64,000 bases of DNA from positions 1 to 64,000 of the forward strand of contig SVIN01000005.1 in assembly GCA_015069495.1 (NCBI GenBank). Direction: 5' to 3'. The first letter of the stretch is position 1; the number at the start of each line of letters is the position of its first letter. Shown in pieces: positions 59,096 through 64,000 of the stretch. The notes beneath the pieces were generated by a model that made no database searches, had not been told where the DNA came from, and was given only the letters and a program-made list of their open reading frames with translations. Position numbers and translations under genes: made by a program. This DNA comes from Clostridiales bacterium. GTDB lineage: Bacteria > Bacillota > Clostridia > Christensenellales > Borkfalkiaceae.

Positions 59096-59124
59096 TTGAC
59101 AAAGCATTTGTAATGTAGTATAAT
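59096..59124 (+). promoter_or_regulatory. Consensus promoter TTGACA-N17-TATAAT
   Basis: TTGACA 59096-59101; TATAAT 59119-59124; upstream of 59193 ORF. Confidence 0.8.
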
Positions 59125-59192
59125 GACATTACCATAAAATTAAAGTATTACGCTTCTCGCAAAAAGCGAAAGGGGTAAAGGAGGCAAACAAG

Positions 59193-59675
59193 ATGGCAAA
59201 AAAGAACAAAGTGGCAAAAGTAAGTAACAGCGTATTTACCGGTCGCTTGCTCAACCTTATCGGTACGTGGATCCTCATGATCCTCATTATCGTTATCATG
59301 GCTGGCATCGGCGCGGGTCTCGTTGTTGTAGTTGGCGGAGTTAAAGATGTTAACAACATCCAAATTGATGCAAAACTTATTGTTTTGGCTGTTGTAGCTG
59401 CACTTCTCATATTGTTCGGTCTTGCATGGGCAGTAATTCGTTTCATGAAATGGGAAACGAAGCACACCATCATCAGCGGCAACAGAGTTAAGTTCAATGG
59501 TAACGCATTCCAACTTCTTGGCAACTGCTTTAAGTGGATGTTCCTCACCATCATCACCGTTGGTATCTATGCTCTTTGGCTTCCCATTAAGGTTAGAAAA
59601 TGGAAAGTTAAGCACATGGAACTTCAACCTGTATACGGTTATGACTATGGTCAAGTTCACTTCTACAACTATTAA
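59193..59675 (+). CDS. DUF898-like membrane protein
   Basis: 160 aa; two N-terminal TMs, FNGNAFQLLGNCFKWMFLTIITVGIYALWLPIKVRKWKVKHM. Confidence 0.65.
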   Translation: MAKKNKVAKVSNSVFTGRLLNLIGTWILMILIIVIMAGIGAGLVVVVGGVKDVNNIQIDAKLIVLAVVAALLILFGLAWAVIRFMKWETKHTIISGNRVKFNGNAFQLLGNCFKWMFLTIITVGIYALWLPIKVRKWKVKHMELQPVYGYDYGQVHFYNY

Positions 59676-59691
59676 TTAGTACTTAATGAAT

Positions 59692-59717
59692 AAGGACTTC
59701 CTCGTGAAGTCCTTTTT
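59692..59717 (+). terminator. Terminator AAGGACTTCctcgtGAAGTCCTTTTTT
   Basis: Perfect stem plus T run. Confidence 0.85.
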
Positions 59718-59734
59718 TCATACCTTTTTTTCAT

Positions 59735-59836
59735 CGCGCGCCGTCAGGCGCATATCGTACACCTATGGTGTATATCGTACGCGTAGCGTATATCGTGTTT
59801 GTGTTAACAAACATATCGCGCGCCATAGGCGCATAT
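59735..59836. repeat. Mosaic hairpin array, ATATCGT-linker family
   Basis: GCGCGCCgtcaGGCGC-atatcgt-ACACCtatGGTGT-atatcgt-ACGCgtaGCGT-atatcgtg-TTTGTgttaACAAA-catatcgc-GCGCCataGGCGC. Confidence 0.85.
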
Positions 59837-59950
59837 TCTCCTTGTCACTCTGGAGCGTAGCGATAGAGTCTCAAAACCATCACTCACCACAACAACACAA
59901 AAAAACACAAGGGCGGTCATCGACCGCCCGCTATTTTATTTTCTACAATA

Positions 59951-60049
59951 ACGCAAAGCAGAGCTTTGCAATTCACGCGCCCATAGGCGCAATTCACGGC
60001 ATAAGCCAATTCACGGCATAAGCCAATTCACGACCGCAGGTCAATTCAC
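59951..60049. repeat. Mosaic hairpin array, CAATTCACG-linker family
   Basis: GCAAAGCagaGCTTTGC-aattcac-GCGCCcataGGCGC-aattcac-GGCataaGCC (x2)-GACCgcaGGTC-aattcac. Confidence 0.85.
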
Positions 60050-60057
60050 TTTAACCA

Positions 60058-60795
60058 TTACCTTCTTCTATCATTCGTTCTTCCAAATAACACCATTACC
60101 CACACCAAAAAACGCAGGAAATACACCAACGACGTCAACAAGGAAGCTACGTAAGTTTTCGCCGCCGCATCCAACATTTTATCCGCATAAGGAATCTCCT
60201 CTTGCCGTAAAATACCTTGCTGTAACAACATTTCTTTCGCTCTGCGGCTCGCATTCAACTCCACAGGTAAAGTCACCAACGCAAACAATGTGGATAACCC
60301 ATACAACGCAACACCTGCAAGGGCAAGGTAGAAACCTGTACTTGCATTTGACGTGCTCACAAACAAGTCCAAAATCAACCCCAACAACACCAAAGGCAAG
60401 GCAAGCCGACTGCCGATATTGGTGATAGGCACCAAAGCCGTCCGCAACCGATACATTCCGTACCCCGTTTTCTTTTGCATAACGTGCCCGATTTCATGCG
60501 CCGCCACTGCAACCGCCGCAATCGACGCATTGCCATACACTCCATCCGAAAGATTGACCACCTTTTTCGTGGGGTGATAATGATCGGACAGCGTACCGCG
60601 CACTCTGCCAACGGTGATATCATTCACACCGTTCGCACGAAGCAACCGCACCGCGGTATCATAGCCCGTCATGCGGGAACTGTTCGGCATCCCGCCATAG
60701 GCTTGAAATGCAGAACGCACCTTCGCGCTGACACTCGCACCCCATATCGCGCAAGCAATGATTAAAATAAAAAATAAATAATAATACGGAGGCAT
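60058..60795 (-). CDS. Zinc metallopeptidase (YugP-like)
   Basis: VAAHEIGHVMQKKTGYGMYRLRTALVPITNIGSRLALPLVLLG: HExxH plus multiple TMs. Confidence 0.87.
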   Translation of the reverse strand: MPPYYYLFFILIIACAIWGASVSAKVRSAFQAYGGMPNSSRMTGYDTAVRLLRANGVNDITVGRVRGTLSDHYHPTKKVVNLSDGVYGNASIAAVAVAAHEIGHVMQKKTGYGMYRLRTALVPITNIGSRLALPLVLLGLILDLFVSTSNASTGFYLALAGVALYGLSTLFALVTLPVELNASRRAKEMLLQQGILRQEEIPYADKMLDAAAKTYVASLLTSLVYFLRFLVWVMVLFGRTNDRRR

Positions 60796-60852
60796 CTTCC
60801 TTCTCCTTCACTATATTATATATATAGTATAACCCTTTTCACACAAATCTAA

Positions 60853-61656
60853 TCACAAATCAATGGCAAAAGGATAAAGTTCCGATTTGGAAACACCGCG
60901 GTCTTTCGCGGCGCGCTTCAACGCCTCTTTCTTATCCAACCCAGCCGCCATATAATGTTTGATATGTTCCACCTCGGACAAGCTGTTCAATGGGCTTTCC
61001 TTTTCTTCCGCGCCCGCGACAACTAACACGTATTCTCCGCGCTTCTCGCCCGCCAAACCCTCTTTTAAAGTAAAATTCACCGCTTCTTCGTGGATTTTCG
61101 TAATCTCACGCACCGCAGCGGCAGGGCGGTCGCCAAACACTTCGTACATCGCCTTGACGTCCTTATCCACGTCCTGCGGAGCGCAATGGAATGCAAGGGT
61201 TAAATCGCTGTCCTTATACTTTTCCAACAACGCCCTTTTCTCACTTGCTTTATCGGGTAAAAATCCGATAAACGCAAATCTACCCGCGGGCAACGCAGAC
61301 AAAACCAATGCCGCAACAAACGCGCACGCGCCGGGCAGTAAAGTGTACGGTTCTCCGTTTTCACGTAAAATTTTACATACGATATTGCCAGGATCGGATA
61401 CCACGGGAGTCCCCGCATCCGAAACCACAACCACGTTTTCACCGCGTTTGGACGCCGCCAAAATCTTTTCCGCCGCTTCCGTTTCATTAAACTTGTGACA
61501 CGCGTAAAGCGGTTTTTTAATTTCGTAAGCATTCAACAACTTGATGGTGTGTCGAGTATCTTCGCAAAAAATCACGTCCGCCTCGCGCAACGTCTCCAGC
61601 GCACGCAAGGTGATATCCTTCAAATTTCCAATCGGGGTTGCTACAAAACTGACCAT
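60853..61656 (-). CDS. rsmI: 16S rRNA (cytidine(1402)-2'-O)-methyltransferase
   Basis: SFVATPIGNLKDITLRALETLREADVIFCEDTRHTIKLLNAY, VVVSDAGTPVVSDPG, RFAFIGFLP. Confidence 0.95.
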   Translation of the reverse strand: MVSFVATPIGNLKDITLRALETLREADVIFCEDTRHTIKLLNAYEIKKPLYACHKFNETEAAEKILAASKRGENVVVVSDAGTPVVSDPGNIVCKILRENGEPYTLLPGACAFVAALVLSALPAGRFAFIGFLPDKASEKRALLEKYKDSDLTLAFHCAPQDVDKDVKAMYEVFGDRPAAAVREITKIHEEAVNFTLKEGLAGEKRGEYVLVVAGAEEKESPLNSLSEVEHIKHYMAAGLDKKEALKRAAKDRGVSKSELYPFAIDL

Positions 61657-61659
61657 GTT

Positions 61660-62352
61660 TTACTCCTTCACGTTGTATATCGTGTCCAAAATTTCCGTGT
61701 GCGGTTTCCCGCCTTTGACCGCTTCTACCATCACCAAATACGGTTTCGATCCATACCTGCCCCCCACGAATTGAATTTTTTTCACTTCCAATTTCGCATC
61801 GTGCAGAGTGTAACAAACTTCCGCCAACCGATCGGCGCGATGCAACATACACAACCGCCCGCCAAACTTTAAGGCAAAACTCGCCGCTTTAGCAATCTCT
61901 TTGAGGTTGATGGTAATCTCCTTACGACACACCGCTTTACAATACTCATCGTTGTCAAACCCGCCGTTCTCGTAGGGGGGATTGCACAGCACGAGAGAAA
62001 ATTTCTCATTGTATACCTTAGGGATTTCCTGTAATTTGCCTTGTACAAATTCAAAATTATCAAAGCCGTTATACAAAGCAGTTTTTTGTGAAAGTGCGGA
62101 CAGTTCAGGTTGCATTTCAAATAAGGTAAAACGCAAATCCCGCAGTTTCGCACGGTTTAACGCATAGAAGTGAAACGCAACGATACCGCTCCCCGCGCAA
62201 AAATCCGCCACAACGTCGTTCTTTTTCGCATGCGCAAAGCGGGACAACAGCACCGAATCGGACGTAAAGCGATACAGACGAGTGTCCTGAACCACTTTCA
62301 ATCCGTCAATCATCATATCTTCCAACACTTCGTATTCGCCCAACTCTACCAT
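61660..62352 (-). CDS. tRNA1(Val)-A37 N6-methyltransferase-like (TrmN6/YfiC family)
   Basis: YRFTSDSVLLSRFAHAKKNDVVADFCAGSGIVAFHF, SLVLCNPPYENGG (NPPY). Confidence 0.87.
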   Translation of the reverse strand: MVELGEYEVLEDMMIDGLKVVQDTRLYRFTSDSVLLSRFAHAKKNDVVADFCAGSGIVAFHFYALNRAKLRDLRFTLFEMQPELSALSQKTALYNGFDNFEFVQGKLQEIPKVYNEKFSLVLCNPPYENGGFDNDEYCKAVCRKEITINLKEIAKAASFALKFGGRLCMLHRADRLAEVCYTLHDAKLEVKKIQFVGGRYGSKPYLVMVEAVKGGKPHTEILDTIYNVKE

Positions 62353-62368
62353 GGCATAAAACCTCTTT

Positions 62369-63964
62369 TTGATACTTCTACCATTATACCACCAAATCGC
62401 AAAAAAGTCAAGCCGCACGAAAAGAATAATTCCTCGGAAAAAACCACAAGCTGTGGTTGTGCAAAATTTATCGGAAAATTTACAAAAAAATCTAACGGCA
62501 ATTAAAAAAATATTACCATCGGAAGATATTTTAACCTATGTCTTTGAGACGGCAGATAAAACCGCTTGCGCCATCGTTTACGCGGACGGAATCGTCAACA
62601 AACAATGGCTTGGCGACTTAATCGCCCGCCCACTTTCCAAACTTGATTTTATGCAAGAAATAGGGCAAAACACCAAAAACGAAGGTACCATGTCTGCGTT
62701 GAAATTAGAAATTATCAAAAAGAATGCCCTTTTTCCCGAATTAAAAGAGGTCGAAAAACTCTTAGATATTCACAAGGAAATCTTAAACGGTAACAGTTTG
62801 GTATTGGTGGACGGTCTATCGGTAGGTTTGATTGTCGGGGCGAAATTCATCCCCGTCCGCGCGGTGACCGAACCCCCGACAGACGTCGCTGTCAGAGGTC
62901 CGCGCGAGGGGTTTATCGAGGATATCAAAACCAACATGTCGCTGATTCGAAAGCGTCTAAAAACACCCGATTTGCGCTTCGAAAGCGTACGGCTTGGCAA
63001 ACAATCGGATACGATTGTCAGTATTTGTTGGTTGGAAGGTACGTCCAATCCCTCCGTGAAAGAGGAAGTTTTACAAAAATTACAATCCGTCCAGTTGGAT
63101 TGCGTACCCGATTCGTCCTACGTTTCCGCCATTTTATCCCCGCGCAAACACTCGGTGTTTCACTCGGTCGGTAAAACGGAAAAACCTGATATTTTCACCG
63201 CGAAAATCAGCGAAGGCAGGGTGGGGATTTTGGTGGACGGTTCACCCATCGCGTTGACTGTACCGTATATTTTGACAGAGGATTTGCAGAGCAGTGAGGA
63301 TTATTTCATTTCACCGTTTGCGGCGACTATTTTTCGCTTGTTGCGATTTGTTTCTCTGTTTGTGGCTTTGCTATTGCCCGCCTTTTACGTGTCTGCGCAA
63401 CTGTTCAAAATCCAGCTTCTGCCCCTCGGTTTAACCTTAACCATTGCAAGCAGTTCGCGAGAATTGCCACTCTCTCCAAGCCTTGAAATGTTTGTGGTTT
63501 TATTCTTATTGGAAACCCTCAAAGAAGCCAGCATCCGCATGCCCAAATACGTGGGTATGTCCTTATCGGTCGTTGGCGCGCTTGTCTTGGGAGATACGGC
63601 AGTTTCGGCGGGATTCCTTTCCACACCTGCAATCATCGTGGTCGCATTCTCGGGGATATGCTTATATACCGTACCCAATTTCGTGGAAACGGGCAGTATT
63701 TTACGTTGGCTGTTTTTATTGGTTTCAGGCAGTATCGGTCCGTTTGGAATTGTGTTAAGCGCGGCGTTTTTGCTGTATTATCTACTCTCAGCCGACGCAT
63801 TCGGCGCGCCTGCGCTTGCGCCGTTTTCACCGCTCAATATCCACGATTTGCGGGATAGTGTTGTAAAATATGACCTGGCGGATTTGAAGAGCCGCCCCCG
63901 ATTATTGCAATCAAAAAACAAAACTCGGCTGTCCGTAAAAAAGGAGAATTACCATGAAAAATAA
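62369..63964 (+). CDS. GerA-family spore germination protein (exact start uncertain, possibly a GTG near 62456)
   Basis: DGLSVGLIVGAKFIPVRAVTEPPTDVAVRGPREGFIEDIKTNMSLIRKRLKTPDLRFESVRLG...; TM-rich C-terminus with SREL..SPSLEMFVVLFLLETLKEASIRMPKYVGMSLSVVGALVLGDTAVSAGFLSTPAIIVVAFSGICLYTVPNF. Confidence 0.9.
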   Translation: MILLPLYHQIAKKSSRTKRIIPRKKPQAVVVQNLSENLQKNLTAIKKILPSEDILTYVFETADKTACAIVYADGIVNKQWLGDLIARPLSKLDFMQEIGQNTKNEGTMSALKLEIIKKNALFPELKEVEKLLDIHKEILNGNSLVLVDGLSVGLIVGAKFIPVRAVTEPPTDVAVRGPREGFIEDIKTNMSLIRKRLKTPDLRFESVRLGKQSDTIVSICWLEGTSNPSVKEEVLQKLQSVQLDCVPDSSYVSAILSPRKHSVFHSVGKTEKPDIFTAKISEGRVGILVDGSPIALTVPYILTEDLQSSEDYFISPFAATIFRLLRFVSLFVALLLPAFYVSAQLFKIQLLPLGLTLTIASSSRELPLSPSLEMFVVLFLLETLKEASIRMPKYVGMSLSVVGALVLGDTAVSAGFLSTPAIIVVAFSGICLYTVPNFVETGSILRWLFLLVSGSIGPFGIVLSAAFLLYYLLSADAFGAPALAPFSPLNIHDLRDSVVKYDLADLKSRPRLLQSKNKTRLSVKKENYHEK

Positions 63965-64000
63965 CCTCATCGCCCCAAAAGCCGATATTGTCAACAGCCG
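63954..64000 (+). CDS. Start of next ger-operon gene (truncated)
   Basis: ATG at 63954 overlaps the GerA-family ORF end (stop at 63962-63964); MKNNLIAPKADIVNS... runs off window. Confidence 0.5.
   Translation, partial: MKNNLIAPKADIVNS

Overview
This 64 kb chromosomal window looks like a spore-forming Firmicute (Clostridia-like): it carries spoIIR, sleB, ypeB and a GerA-family gene among housekeeping genes. Housekeeping genes recognised are glnS, fhs, glyS (glyQS-type single chain), gap, fba, rplM/rpsI, rsmI, trmL and a tRNA-Gly(CCC). The most unusual region is a ~20 kb, tightly packed minus-strand gene train (about 20240 down to 1, truncated at the window edge) behind one strong sigma-A-like promoter. 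In transcription order it encodes: a small membrane protein; a giant membrane-anchored BspA-type LRR protein; a GH3-like domain fused through two TM segments to a degenerate AAA+ domain; a TM-anchored McrB-like AAA+ ATPase; a coiled-coil protein with a possible McrC/DUF2357-like N-terminus and no visible nuclease; a second TM-anchored AAA+ ATPase whose ~1.16 kb core appears identical to the first; a transglutaminase/MBG surface protein; and a giant MBG-repeat protein (partial). I propose this as a candidate undescribed envelope-spanning system. A second unusual signal is a set of intergenic mosaic hairpin arrays: short perfect palindromes with variable loops, separated by constant linkers (GTGAATTG/CAATTCAC in one family, ACGATAT/ATATCGT in another). 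They include three ~204 bp related copies with covarying stems. The 10-mer TACCTGCCCC is also strongly over-represented. All calls come from reading the sequence and the supplied ORF translations; no database search was run.
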